Assembly: GCF_900074915.1 (NCBI RefSeq)
Contig: NZ_LT222319.1
Coordinates: 989,001 to 1,053,000 of the forward strand
From: Pseudomonas cerasi
GTDB lineage: Bacteria; Pseudomonadota; Gammaproteobacteria; Pseudomonadales; Pseudomonadaceae
Direction: 5' to 3'
Length of the DNA stretch: 64,000 nt
The translations under genes and the position numbers were made by a program. A model generated the notes under the pieces. That model did not search any database. It had not been told where the DNA came from and saw nothing but the letters and a program-made list of their open reading frames with translations. This document shows positions 36,693-46,973 of this stretch, piece by piece. Numbering within the stretch: position 1 is the stretch's first letter; each line of letters opens with the position of its first letter.

Positions 36693-37479
36693 GGAGTGAG
36701 TCCTTGGATTGCGCGGCGGCAGCACGGTACTCGCCGTCAGCGGCCTGATGGGAAAAGATGGGTATGCGTTTGACCAGCAGGCGCATGGCCTGCCAATAAA
36801 TGGCCAGACAGGTTTTCGCGGTCATCCATGGATAAGCGATCAGATAGCGGTGCAGCGTCTTGCGGTTCAGATTCTGGCGGGTCAGATTGAGCGTGGCGTC
36901 GAACATCTTCAGCTCGCCTTGCCAGTCAGCCATGTGTACACCGATCCGTTCGGCGGGCTGGCTGAAGCTCATGCGGTATTCGAGATCACGTGGCAGGAAC
37001 GGGGAAACATGAAAGGCCTTGGCCACGGCAAAATGCTGATGGCCTTCACCGGTGGCGGGCAGCACGTAGCTGTAGCGCTCGCCCCACGGGGTGTTGGTGA
37101 CTTCACACAGAATGCCGGCCAGTGTGCCGTCGGCCTCATGGCAGTAGAAAAAACTCACCGGGTTGAACGACAGGCCCCAACTGCGTGCCTGGGTCAGCAG
37201 GCAGACGCGACCCGACGGAATGCGGCCCAACGCTTTGCCGACCCGCTCGCGGACCGCCTCGATGAGCGTCAGCCCTTGCCCGGTCAGCTCTGGCAGATAG
37301 TCTCGCTCACGAAACGAGAACGGCGCAAAACGCTCCCGACCTGCCAGTGGGGAAAGCCCCAGCACGCTGTCCTGCTCATCCAGATCCAGATAGAGCAGGC
37401 CTATCCGATAGGTGAACTCATGGGCGCGCGGTGCAAACCGCCGGTGGCTGATCCAGCCACTGTAGAGGGCGCTGTTCAC
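36679..37479 (-). CDS. DUF1365 family protein
   Basis: A 266-residue DUF1365 protein (NSALYSGWISHRRFAPRAHEFTYRIGLLYLDLDE, FNPVSFFYCHEADG, MAFTG-like ending). It is regularly found between a flavin amine oxidase-like gene and cfa, and probably takes part in the same fatty-acid modification. It overlaps both neighbours by a few bases, so the run 38723 to 34608 is one operon. Confidence 0.9.
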   Translation of the reverse strand: MNSALYSGWISHRRFAPRAHEFTYRIGLLYLDLDEQDSVLGLSPLAGRERFAPFSFRERDYLPELTGQGLTLIEAVRERVGKALGRIPSGRVCLLTQARSWGLSFNPVSFFYCHEADGTLAGILCEVTNTPWGERYSYVLPATGEGHQHFAVAKAFHVSPFLPRDLEYRMSFSQPAERIGVHMADWQGELKMFDATLNLTRQNLNRKTLHRYLIAYPWMTAKTCLAIYWQAMRLLVKRIPIFSHQAADGEYRAAAAQSKDSLHEKQ

Positions 37480-38723
37480 AGCGTTTCACCAAAGGCCTGG
37501 GCGACACGCAGGCCGCTGACCACGCCGTCTTCGTGGAAGCCATTGGCCCAGTAGGCGCCGCAGTACCAGGTGTGATCGACCCCATTGATTTCCTCCCAGC
37601 GCGCCTGTGCAGCAATCGCACCGAGGCTGTATTGCGGATGGGCATAGCGGTAGCGGCCAAGGATTTTGGCCGGGTCGATGGCGGCAGTCTGGTTGAGGCT
37701 GACGCAGAACGTCGTGTCGCTCTCGATCCCTTGCAGAATGTTCATGTCATAGGTAACGGCGGCCGACTGCTGTTCGCCGCCGCCCAAGCGGTAGTTCCAG
37801 CTCGCCCAGGCCAGTTTGCGCTTGGGCAGCAGTCGCGTGTCGGTGTGCAGCACCACATCGTTTTCGGCATAGCGCAGGGCGCCGAGAATCGACTGCTCGG
37901 CACTCGATGGCTGCGCCAGCAGGGCCAGGGCCTGATCGCTGTGGCAGGCAAACACCACCTTGTCGAAACGTTCGCTGCCCATGGCGCTGTGCAGCGTCAC
38001 ACCTTCGCTGTCACGCTCGACACGTGTGACCGGGCACGACAGACGAATGCGCTCGCGGAACGAGGCTGTCAGCGGTTCCACATAACTTCTGGAACCGCCC
38101 TGAATCACACACCATTGCGGGCGGTGGGTGACCGAGAGCAGGCCGTGATTCTTGAAAAAACGCACGAAGAACTGCAACGGGAAGCCGAGCATGTCGGCCA
38201 GCGACATCGACCAGATCGCCGCGCCCATGGGCACGATGTAATGATCGATGAAGCGCTGGCCATAACCGCCGGTCTTCAGGTATTCGCCCAGCGTGGTGTC
38301 CGCCGCGATGCGCTGGTTTTCCAGATCATCGACCGATTGGCGATTGAAACGCAGGATATCGCGCAGCATGCCCCAGAACCGTGGCGACAGCAGATTGCTG
38401 CGCTGGGCGAACAGGCTGTTGAGGTTGTTGCCGTTATATTCCACACCGGTGCGCGGATCATGCACCGAAAAGCTCATTTCGGCGGGCTTGAAGCCGACAC
38501 CCAGCTGGCTTAGCAGGCGAATGAAATTGGGGTAGGTCCAGTCGTTGAAGACAATGAAACCGGTGTCAATGGCGTAGGCGCGGCCCTCGACCTGCACGTC
38601 CACCGTGTGAGTGTGCCCGCCGATCCAGTCCGAAGACTCGAACACGGTCACCTCGTGCGCGCGGTTGAGCAGGTAGGCACTGGTCAGGCCAGCGATCCCG
38701 CTGCCAATGACTGCGATCTTCAT
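37476..38723 (-). CDS. FAD-dependent amine-oxidase-like protein
   Basis: A 415-residue flavoprotein with N-terminal Rossmann motif IAVIGSGIAGLTSAYLLNRAHEVTVFE and the second FAD region YAIDTGFIVFNDWTYPNF, as in the NAD(P)-binding amine oxidase family next to DUF1365/cfa. Probably an acyl-chain oxidoreductase in this operon. Its ends overlap the DUF1365 and SDR genes by 4 bases each. Confidence 0.9.
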   Translation of the reverse strand: MKIAVIGSGIAGLTSAYLLNRAHEVTVFESSDWIGGHTHTVDVQVEGRAYAIDTGFIVFNDWTYPNFIRLLSQLGVGFKPAEMSFSVHDPRTGVEYNGNNLNSLFAQRSNLLSPRFWGMLRDILRFNRQSVDDLENQRIAADTTLGEYLKTGGYGQRFIDHYIVPMGAAIWSMSLADMLGFPLQFFVRFFKNHGLLSVTHRPQWCVIQGGSRSYVEPLTASFRERIRLSCPVTRVERDSEGVTLHSAMGSERFDKVVFACHSDQALALLAQPSSAEQSILGALRYAENDVVLHTDTRLLPKRKLAWASWNYRLGGGEQQSAAVTYDMNILQGIESDTTFCVSLNQTAAIDPAKILGRYRYAHPQYSLGAIAAQARWEEINGVDHTWYCGAYWANGFHEDGVVSGLRVAQAFGETL

Positions 38724-39508
38724 TGCGCGTCCTTATTCGACGATTCGTTGCGCGCCATGCGTTTGCCGAGTGCCAGTCGGGCGCGTGCCGGGAGCAGGGC
38801 CAGCAAGCTCATGCTGAAGATGAACAACGCCGGAAAGGCGATATCCAAGGGGCGTTTGTTGCGCCCCAGTTTGCTGGCGATATGTTTGGCGGCCTTATCG
38901 ACCGGCCAGCGCATCGGCATGGGGAAATCGTTTTTCTGCGTCAGCGGCGTGTCGACGAATCCAGGGCTGACCACCGTCACGTCGATGTTTTCGCTGGCCA
39001 GATCCAGACGCAGGGCTTCTAGCAGATAACGCAGGCCGGCCTTCGACGCGCCGTAGGCTTCGGCGCGGGGCAGCGCCAGGTAGGTCACCGCACTGGCGAC
39101 GCCGACCAGATGCGGTTGATGACCTTTGCGCAGCAGCGGCAATGCGTGCTCGATGCAGTAACTGCTGGCCAGCAGGTTGGTGCGCACCACGCGTTCGACC
39201 ATGGCCGCTTCAAACTGCCGGGCATCGATGTATTCGCAGGTGCCCGCGTTGAAGATGGCGGTGTCCAGGGCTCCCCATTGCTGCGCGATATCGCCGGCAA
39301 TCGCCTTGACTTGCTCGGGGTCGGTGATGTCACCGGTCACCAGCAGCACCTGCGTGGGATAAACGTTCGCGAGGTTTTGCAATGGCTCAAGCGTGCGGGC
39401 GGTCAGCGCGAGCCGATGACCTGCGTTGAGCAGTTCTTTGGCCAGCGCCAGGCCAATGCCGCTGCTTGCCCCGGTCAACCAGATGCGTCGTGCAACAGGA
39501 GTGCTCAT
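38720..39508 (-). CDS. short-chain dehydrogenase/reductase
   Basis: A 262-residue classical SDR: cofactor loop TGASSGIGLALA, NAG (FNAGTCEY), catalytic YGASK, and PGFVDTPLT. Substrate unknown, in line with the neighbouring lipid-modification genes. The start at 39508 (MSTPVARRIWLTGASSG) overlaps the NTF2-like gene by 4 bases. Confidence 0.93.
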   Translation of the reverse strand: MSTPVARRIWLTGASSGIGLALAKELLNAGHRLALTARTLEPLQNLANVYPTQVLLVTGDITDPEQVKAIAGDIAQQWGALDTAIFNAGTCEYIDARQFEAAMVERVVRTNLLASSYCIEHALPLLRKGHQPHLVGVASAVTYLALPRAEAYGASKAGLRYLLEALRLDLASENIDVTVVSPGFVDTPLTQKNDFPMPMRWPVDKAAKHIASKLGRNKRPLDIAFPALFIFSMSLLALLPARARLALGKRMARNESSNKDAQ

Positions 39509-39927
39509 CCCAACCTCTTCTTCAACCAATGGATGACCCGACCCATGATGGGCAGATGTTCGTAGAGCAATGCACCGGCATCGAAGTAGTCCCGGTGCCG
39601 ATAAACCTTGTCGCGCCACTTCAGGTGCGAACAGCCTTCTACCTGAATTGTCCGGCCGGCGGCTAGACGCGGATGCGAATAACTCATGGTCCAGACCAGA
39701 TAGCCCTCGCCGGGGCGCACCTCGTCGAAGGCGTGGAAGTCGAAGTGCAGGTCCTGGACGTTGGCGTACAGTTCGCCGAAATAGCGGTGCATGGCGGCAA
39801 GGCCGTGGATATCGTGCATCGGGTCGCTGAACGACACGTCTTCGCTGTACAGCTCGGCAACCTGGTCAAGGTTGTCCTTGTTCAGCGCGGCAAAACCTTC
39901 GGCGAAGCGATGCAGGAAATCAGCCAT
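39505..39927 (-). CDS. NTF2-like (SnoaL-type) protein
   Basis: A 140-residue SnoaL/NTF2-fold protein (FAEGFAALNKDNLDQVAELYSEDVSFSDPMHDI) with a cone-shaped pocket. Related genes beside this SDR and the photolyase gene are often annotated as ketosteroid-isomerase-like. Function unknown. It overlaps phr and the SDR gene. Confidence 0.88.
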   Translation of the reverse strand: MADFLHRFAEGFAALNKDNLDQVAELYSEDVSFSDPMHDIHGLAAMHRYFGELYANVQDLHFDFHAFDEVRPGEGYLVWTMSYSHPRLAAGRTIQVEGCSHLKWRDKVYRHRDYFDAGALLYEHLPIMGRVIHWLKKRLG

Positions 39928-41368
39928 GTTCGACTCCTGCGGCCGGCTGTCGAGCCGGTAGGGCCTTGAACGCTGCCAGGGCGCGGGCGCGGCTTTTGCT
40001 CAGGTCGACGATGGGTTTCGGGTAGTCAGCCGCGCCAAACAGGTCACCGATTAACGACGGGTCATGAATCTGCTTTTTATTCAGATCCGCCAGTTCCGGC
40101 AGCCAGCGTTTGATGAACACGCCTTCGGGGTCGAAGCGTTCCGACTGCGACAACGGATTGAAAATACGGAAGTAGGGCGCCGAGTCGGTGCCGGTGGACG
40201 AGCTCCACTGCCAGCCACCATTGTTCGACGCCAGGTCGCCATCGATCAGGTGGCGCATGAAAAAGCGCTCGCCCTCGCGCCAGTCGATCAGCAGGTTTTT
40301 GGTGAGAAACATCGCAACGACCATCCTTAGCCGATTGTGCATCCATCCGGTTTCCAGCAACTGGCGCATCGCTGCGTCAATGATCGGCAGCCCGGTGCGC
40401 GCTTCTTGCCAGGCGCGCAGCTCTTCGGGGGCATCGCGCCACTTCAACGCCTCGGTTTCCGGGCGAAAGGCGCGATGACGCGAGACGCGCGGGTAGCCGA
40501 CCAGCGTGTGTTTATAGAACTCTCGCCATAATAGCTCGTTGATCCAGGTCACGGTGCCCACGTCGCCGGTCTCGAACTCGCCCTGATTGCTGGCCAGGGC
40601 CGCGTGCAGGCACTGGCGCGGCGAAATCACCCCGGCCGCCAGATAGGCCGACAGCTGGCTGGTGCCGGGCTTGGCCGGAAAATCCCGTTCGTCCTTGTAA
40701 TAGCTGATCTGCTCGTCGGCGAACGCGTCCATGCGCCGTCTGGCTTCCGCCTCACCGGCTGGCCACAGGTCACGCAACGCTTTCGCTGGCGTGGCAAAGC
40801 CCTTGACCTGATCGGGAATCGGATCGCTTTTTATCGACTGTGCCGGCTGCGCTTTCGGGGTGCGCACCGGGTGTGGCATGGCCTCGTGCAGTCGGGTGTA
40901 GCAGACCTTCTTGAACTGGGTGAATACCTGAAAATAGTTGCCGGTCTTGGTCAGGATGCTGCCGGGCTTGAATAACAGCTGATCGAGATAGCTGTTGAAG
41001 TGCACACCGGCTTTTTCCATCGCCTTCTGCACTGCCTGGTCGCGACGGGTCTCGTTGATGCCGTATTCCTGATTGAGGTGCAGGCCCTCGACCTTGAACT
41101 GTGTGCACAGCTTTGCCAGCACTTCAGGCGCCTGGTCCCAGGTGTCCGCCTCGCGGATCAGCAAGGGAACATTCAACTCGCCCAGCGCTTTCTCGAGCTC
41201 GACCAGGTTGCGCAGCCAGAAGTCGACCTTGCAGTCGGCATCGTCATGGCTGCGCCACTGCGCGGGACTGAGCAGGTAAACCGCCAGCGTCGGACCGCGC
41301 TCCATGGCGGCGGTCAGGGCAGTGTTGTCTTGAGCGCGCAGGTCGCTGCGCAGCCAGATCAGTTGCAT
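39920..41368 (-). CDS. phrB: deoxyribodipyrimidine photolyase
   Basis: A 482-residue class I CPD photolyase that uses blue light, FAD and an antenna cofactor to split pyrimidine dimers. It shows the N-terminal antenna domain (MQLIWLRSDLRAQDNTALT) and the FAD-binding core (REFYKHTLVGYPRVSRHRAF, TGLPIIDAAMRQLLETGWMHNRLRMVVAMFLTK, GDLASNNGGWQWSSSTGTDSAPYFRIFNP). It lies between the MerR regulator and the lipid genes in one direction. Confidence 0.97.
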   Translation of the reverse strand: MQLIWLRSDLRAQDNTALTAAMERGPTLAVYLLSPAQWRSHDDADCKVDFWLRNLVELEKALGELNVPLLIREADTWDQAPEVLAKLCTQFKVEGLHLNQEYGINETRRDQAVQKAMEKAGVHFNSYLDQLLFKPGSILTKTGNYFQVFTQFKKVCYTRLHEAMPHPVRTPKAQPAQSIKSDPIPDQVKGFATPAKALRDLWPAGEAEARRRMDAFADEQISYYKDERDFPAKPGTSQLSAYLAAGVISPRQCLHAALASNQGEFETGDVGTVTWINELLWREFYKHTLVGYPRVSRHRAFRPETEALKWRDAPEELRAWQEARTGLPIIDAAMRQLLETGWMHNRLRMVVAMFLTKNLLIDWREGERFFMRHLIDGDLASNNGGWQWSSSTGTDSAPYFRIFNPLSQSERFDPEGVFIKRWLPELADLNKKQIHDPSLIGDLFGAADYPKPIVDLSKSRARALAAFKALPARQPAAGVEHG

Positions 41369-41377
41369 GAGAAGTCC

Positions 41378-42280
41378 TTAGATAAGTCCGAGCTTGCCCA
41401 GCTCGATCTGAGCGCTGAGTACGTCATGGGCAAGGGTCAGTCCAGATATCTCGTTGGCCTGTACGAGCAACTCGGCATTATGGATCTGCACCGTTGGTCC
41501 GCCCAGCACGACAGGGCAGGTGATATTGGCCAGCAATCGTGGCAACTGGGTCACGTTCAGCGACTTGCTGGAATACAGCAATATGCCGCGTGGCTTGAGG
41601 TATTCGGCTGCCAGCGCCAGCTCGCCGACCGGCAATGGCCAGTCGAACACCTCGACCGGGCAATCGGCGCTGCTCACCAGCCAGGCCGCGAGCCACAGAT
41701 GCGGCTCCAGCGGCAGATCGGACTGATTGACCAGCAGCAACGGGCTGCCATTGAGCTGACGGTTGTTGTGATAGATGCGCGCGCCGAACTTGCTGCGCAG
41801 CCAGGAGTAGAAAAACGTGCGCTCCAGTTGTGCGCCGAACTTGCCTTGCCAGCGCCGTTCCAGTTCGGCCAGCAGCGGCAGCAGCAACTGCTCACACAGT
41901 GTGCGCGGCGGGTACAGCGACATCGCTTGATTGAACACGTCATCGACCCGGCGTTCGGCCAGCTCGCCGATCGCGACCAGCAAGGTCTGACGCAATGCGT
42001 CCCAGTCGTTGGTCGGCGGCAGAGCGTCCTGGCGATTGTCATCGATCAGGCCCTTGACCTGACTGACCGACACGCCACGGTTGAGCCAGGTCAGAATCTT
42101 CATGACGCGCTGCACATGCTCGTCTGAATACAGCCGATGACCTTTGGCGGTACGGTGCGGGACAATCAGTCCGTAACGCCGCTCCCAGGCGCGCAGGGTG
42201 ACGGCGTTGACGCCTGTCTGTCGTGCGACCTCGCGGATCGGCAGCCAGTCGCCCGGCACCTCTGTGTCTGTTTCATTCAT
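41378..42280 (-). CDS. MerR-family regulator of the photolyase cluster (class II LitR/CarH-like)
   Basis: A 300-residue protein: N-terminal MerR winged helix (WLPIREVARQTGVNAVTLRAWERRYGL), then a helical and Rossmann-like region of the B12-binding fold (LLVNQSDLPLEPHLWLAAWL..., VVLGGPTVQ). The cobalamin-ligand His motif DxHxxG is not found, so it probably does not bind B12, as in class II LitR proteins that control light-induced genes in Pseudomonas. The operon arrangement with phrB fits. TGTACA repeats in the nearby intergenic regions are candidate operators. Confidence 0.88.
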   Translation of the reverse strand: MNETDTEVPGDWLPIREVARQTGVNAVTLRAWERRYGLIVPHRTAKGHRLYSDEHVQRVMKILTWLNRGVSVSQVKGLIDDNRQDALPPTNDWDALRQTLLVAIGELAERRVDDVFNQAMSLYPPRTLCEQLLLPLLAELERRWQGKFGAQLERTFFYSWLRSKFGARIYHNNRQLNGSPLLLVNQSDLPLEPHLWLAAWLVSSADCPVEVFDWPLPVGELALAAEYLKPRGILLYSSKSLNVTQLPRLLANITCPVVLGGPTVQIHNAELLVQANEISGLTLAHDVLSAQIELGKLGLI

Positions 42281-42283
42281 GAG

Positions 42284-43246
42284 TCAAATCGCATTGCGCA
42301 GGCTGAGGTTTTCCGGGTGGGGCTGCATGTACACCTGCAGTGCCACATATGGGTCCGGATGTTGGCGAAAATGATGCTTGAGCAGCGTCAGCGGCACGAT
42401 CAGTGGCACGATGCCCTGGTGATACTGGGCGATGACCTGCTGGATTTCCTGCTTGTCCTCGCTGGTAATGGTTTGTTTCAAATAACCGCACAGGTGTTGC
42501 AGGACGTTGGTGTGCGTACTGCGCGTGGCGCACTTTTTCAAGGCCGCCATCAGCTGGCTGAAGTACAAAGGTGCGATTTCGTTCGGGTCGGTGCGGCCCA
42601 TGCTGCCGAGCATCTTGCCCAGCGCCTTGTACTGCACCGGATCGTTGGCCATCAGCTGGTATTTATAGCGCGAGTGGAATTCGGTCAGGGCGCGCCGGGT
42701 GATGCCTTCTTTCAACAGCTGTTTCCAGGCGGCATAGGCAAACACGCGGGTGACGAAATTTTCGCGCAGCACCGCATCGTTGAGCCGGCCGTCTTCCTCA
42801 ACGGGCAGATCGGGATGACGTTCGCAAAAGGCCTGCGCATAGATCCCGCGACCACCGCCGTCGACCGGAGCGCCGTTTTCGCGGTAGACCTTTACGCGCT
42901 CCAGACCGCAGGAAGGGGATTTCTGCATGAAGATGTAACCGCATATATCGCCCAGCTCATCGGCCATCTGTATGCCGTAATCCGCCAATGCCTCGGTAAC
43001 GTCCAGGTCACGATTGACCGTGCCGAGCGCCTTTGGATTTTCTGCGTCGCCTACCAGCCTGATCGGCTCGCGGGGGATGCCCATGCCGATAGCGACTTCG
43101 GGGCACGCCTGGACGAAATCGAAATACTTGCTCAGCGCCTGCGTACACAGATGAGATTCCTTGTGTCCGCCATTGAAGCGAACCTCGGCACCCATCAGGC
43201 AGGCACTGATGCCGAGTTTGGGTTTTTCGATTACGGACGTCGCCAT
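42284..43246 (-). CDS. DUF523/DUF1722 (YbgA-type) protein
   Basis: A 320-residue two-domain protein: N-terminal DUF523 (ISACLMGAEVRFNGGHK ... CPEVAIGMGIPR ... GYIFMQKSPSCGLERV, with conserved Cys) and C-terminal DUF1722 (YbgA), with SRYKYQLMAND and YHQGIVPLIVPLTLLKHH. It usually travels with photolyase genes, but its activity is unknown; DUF523 relatives bind a metal cluster through cysteines. It leads into merR and phrB, with spacings of 3 and 9 bases. Confidence 0.92.
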   Translation of the reverse strand: MATSVIEKPKLGISACLMGAEVRFNGGHKESHLCTQALSKYFDFVQACPEVAIGMGIPREPIRLVGDAENPKALGTVNRDLDVTEALADYGIQMADELGDICGYIFMQKSPSCGLERVKVYRENGAPVDGGGRGIYAQAFCERHPDLPVEEDGRLNDAVLRENFVTRVFAYAAWKQLLKEGITRRALTEFHSRYKYQLMANDPVQYKALGKMLGSMGRTDPNEIAPLYFSQLMAALKKCATRSTHTNVLQHLCGYLKQTITSEDKQEIQQVIAQYHQGIVPLIVPLTLLKHHFRQHPDPYVALQVYMQPHPENLSLRNAI

Positions 43247-43353
43247 CAGTCACCTCTACAGAAGACTTGTACAGATAGTTCATGCTGTACAACTTGTCTT
43301 CATCATAGGGGTGTAACTGTACAAGTCAAATTCTTTGTAGAGGGCGGTAAAAG
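43247..43353 (-). promoter_or_regulatory. promoter/operator region with TGTACA repeats (upstream of the YbgA-merR-phrB operon)
   Basis: Three TGTACA palindromes at 43268-43273, 43286-43291 and 43318-43323 stand upstream of the DUF523/DUF1722 gene. They are probable sites for the MerR-type regulator encoded two genes on. Two more copies lie at 44573 and 44600, before the second flavoprotein gene. Confidence 0.65.
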
Positions 43354-44828
<1,475 letters not shown>

Positions 44829-45731
44829 ATGCACATATTGCTGACCGGTGGTACTGGTTTGATAGGACGAGCGCTCTGCCGTTTCTGGTCTGCTCAAGGC
44901 CATGAATTGACGGTATGGAGCCGAAAACCCGCCGACGTCGTCGAGCTGTGCGGCCCTTCGGTGCGTGGCATTGCCAGCCTTGATGAGCTGGGTACGCAGC
45001 CGGTGGATGCAATTATCAACCTGGCGGGCGCGCCCATTGCGGATCGTCCGTGGACCCGCAAGCGCCGCCTGTTGCTGTGGGACAGTCGCGTCGGCCTGAC
45101 CGAGCAACTGCTGAAATGGCTGGGCACTCGCGAGCAAAAACCCGCGCTGATGATTTCCGGCTCTGCAGTCGGCTGGTATGGCGACAGTGGCGAGCGCGAA
45201 ATCGACGAAACCTCGCTGCCTGCCAAGGAAGACTTTGCCAGCCAGCTGTGCAACGCCTGGGAAGAAACCGCACAACGCGCCGAGGCGCTGGGCGTGCGCG
45301 TGGTGCTGATACGCACAGGCCTGGTGCTGTCCGATCGTGCCGGCTTTCTGCAGCGTCTGTTACCTCCTTTCAAATTCGGCATGGGCGGGCCGATCGGCAA
45401 TGGCAGGCAGTGGATGCCGTGGGTTCACATCCAGGATCAAATCGCCGCGATTGATTTTCTGTTGAATCTGAATGAAGCAAAGGGTCCTTATAATGTCTGT
45501 GCGCCGTCACCGGTGCGCAATCGTCAGTTTGCCAAGGCCCTGGCCGGCATTCTGCACCGGCCGGCATTTATGCCCATGCCGGCGCTGGCCCTGAAAGTAT
45601 TGCTGGGCGAGCTTTCGGTATTGCTGCTCGGTGGCCAGCGTGCACGGCCGGAGCGTTTGCAGGAAGCTGGTTTTACATTCAAGTACACCGAACTCGACAC
45701 CGCCCTGCAGGATTTGCTGGGTCGCCACTGA
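44829..45731 (+). CDS. TIGR01777 family (SDR39U1-like) epimerase/oxidoreductase
   Basis: A 300-residue extended SDR: nucleotide loop LTGGTGLIGRALCRF, INLAGAPIADRPWTRKRR, SGSAVGWYGDSG and C-terminal DUF1731-like RPERLQEAGFTFKYTELDTAL. The start ATG 44829 is preferred to upstream frames because of the N-terminal glycine motif. Substrate unknown. In Pseudomonas it precedes hemH; here the gap is 27 bases. Confidence 0.92.
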   Translation: MHILLTGGTGLIGRALCRFWSAQGHELTVWSRKPADVVELCGPSVRGIASLDELGTQPVDAIINLAGAPIADRPWTRKRRLLLWDSRVGLTEQLLKWLGTREQKPALMISGSAVGWYGDSGEREIDETSLPAKEDFASQLCNAWEETAQRAEALGVRVVLIRTGLVLSDRAGFLQRLLPPFKFGMGGPIGNGRQWMPWVHIQDQIAAIDFLLNLNEAKGPYNVCAPSPVRNRQFAKALAGILHRPAFMPMPALALKVLLGELSVLLLGGQRARPERLQEAGFTFKYTELDTALQDLLGRH

Positions 45732-45758
45732 ACGCTGTTGAAATGAATAGGATGTTGC

Positions 45759-46781
45759 ATGACCGATCACGCTTTGTTGCTGGTCAATCTGGGTTCGCCT
45801 GCCTCTACTCAAGTGGCAGACGTGCGCAGCTATCTGAACCAGTTCCTGATGGATCCTTATGTGATCGACCTGCCATGGCCAGTGCGCAGGCTGCTGGTCT
45901 CGCTGATTCTGATCAAGCGGCCCGAGCAGTCCGCACACGCCTATGCGTCCATCTGGTGGGATGAAGGTTCGCCCCTGGTGGTGCTGAGCAAGCGTCTGCA
46001 GCAGGCGATGAAAAAGGAGTGGTCGCACGGGCCGGTCGAACTGGCCATGCGTTATGGCGAGCCGTCCATCGAAACCGTGCTGACGCGGCTGGCAGAGCAG
46101 GGCTTCAAGAAAGTCACCCTGGCGCCGCTGTACCCGCAGTTCGCCGACAGCACGGTGACCACGGTCATTGAAGAAGCCAAACGCGTGGTGCGCGCCAAAT
46201 CGTTGAAGATGCAGTTCTCGGTTCTGCAGCCGTTCTACGATCAGCCCGAGCACCTGAGTGCACTGGTGGAAAGCGTGCGGCCGCATCTGGAGCAACCTTA
46301 TGACCATTTGCTGCTGAGCTTCCACGGTCTGCCCGAGCGGCACCTGCACAAGCTCGACCCGACCGGCAAGCATTGCCTGAAGGACGACTGCTGCATGACC
46401 GCACCCGCCGAAGTGCTCGCCACCTGCTATCGCGCGCAGTGCATACAATCGGCGGCGGCGTTCGCCAAGCGTATGGGCATTCCTGACGGTAAGTGGTCGG
46501 TGTCGTTCCAGTCACGTCTGGGGCGCGCCAAGTGGATCGAACCCTACACCGAAGCGCATCTGGATGAACTGGCGGCGAAAGGTGTCAGGAAGCTGCTGGT
46601 CATGTGCCCGGCGTTCGTCGCTGATTGCATCGAGACACTGGAAGAGATCGGTGACCGCGGTGCCGAGCAGTTCAAGGAAGCGGGCGGAGACGAACTGATC
46701 CTGATCCCTTGCCTGAACGACGACCCCAACTGGGCGAAAGAGCTGAACAGGCTGTGCGAGCGTGCGCCGTTGATGTTGTGA
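45759..46781 (+). CDS. hemH: ferrochelatase
   Basis: A 340-residue ferrochelatase inserting Fe2+ into protoporphyrin IX, the last step of haem synthesis. It has [21 protein letters not shown] (metal-binding His), the [14 protein letters not shown] segment and [17 protein letters not shown]. Catalytic His and Glu are present. It is separate from hemA (28.7 kb) but both lie in this block. Confidence 0.97.
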   Translation: MTDHALLLVNLGSPASTQVADVRSYLNQFLMDPYVIDLPWPVRRLLVSLILIKRPEQSAHAYASIWWDEGSPLVVLSKRLQQAMKKEWSHGPVELAMRYGEPSIETVLTRLAEQGFKKVTLAPLYPQFADSTVTTVIEEAKRVVRAKSLKMQFSVLQPFYDQPEHLSALVESVRPHLEQPYDHLLLSFHGLPERHLHKLDPTGKHCLKDDCCMTAPAEVLATCYRAQCIQSAAAFAKRMGIPDGKWSVSFQSRLGRAKWIEPYTEAHLDELAAKGVRKLLVMCPAFVADCIETLEEIGDRGAEQFKEAGGDELILIPCLNDDPNWAKELNRLCERAPLML

Positions 46782-46973
46782 TGCGCTGAACCGCGGAGCA
46801 TGGGCACGATAGTGTTCTTCCACTTATCGTTCCTCACGCTCCAGTGTGGGAATGCCCTGGGTGACGCTCCGCGTCACAAATCTGCGCGGCACCCCATGTT
46901 CAGGACAGGACGCAGAGCGTCCAGAACTGCATGCCAACGCGGAGCATTGGCACGATAGTCAAGAAGTGAAGCG
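46782..46973. repeat. REP/BIME cluster after hemH
   Basis: Inverted repeats built from CACGCTCC, GGAGCATG, ACGCAGAGCGTCC and the CACGATAG end: for instance CCGCGGAGCATGGGCACGATAG at 46792-46813, TCGTTCCTCACGCTCCAGTGTGGGAATGCC at 46827-46856 and CCAACGCGGAGCATTGGCACGATAG at 46935-46959. The units alternate in orientation, as in BIMEs. Confidence 0.85.

Noticed and set aside
46782..46973. Possible CRISPR array
   Set aside because: The repeats are palindromic, variable and alternate in direction without regular spacers, so they are REP/BIME units.
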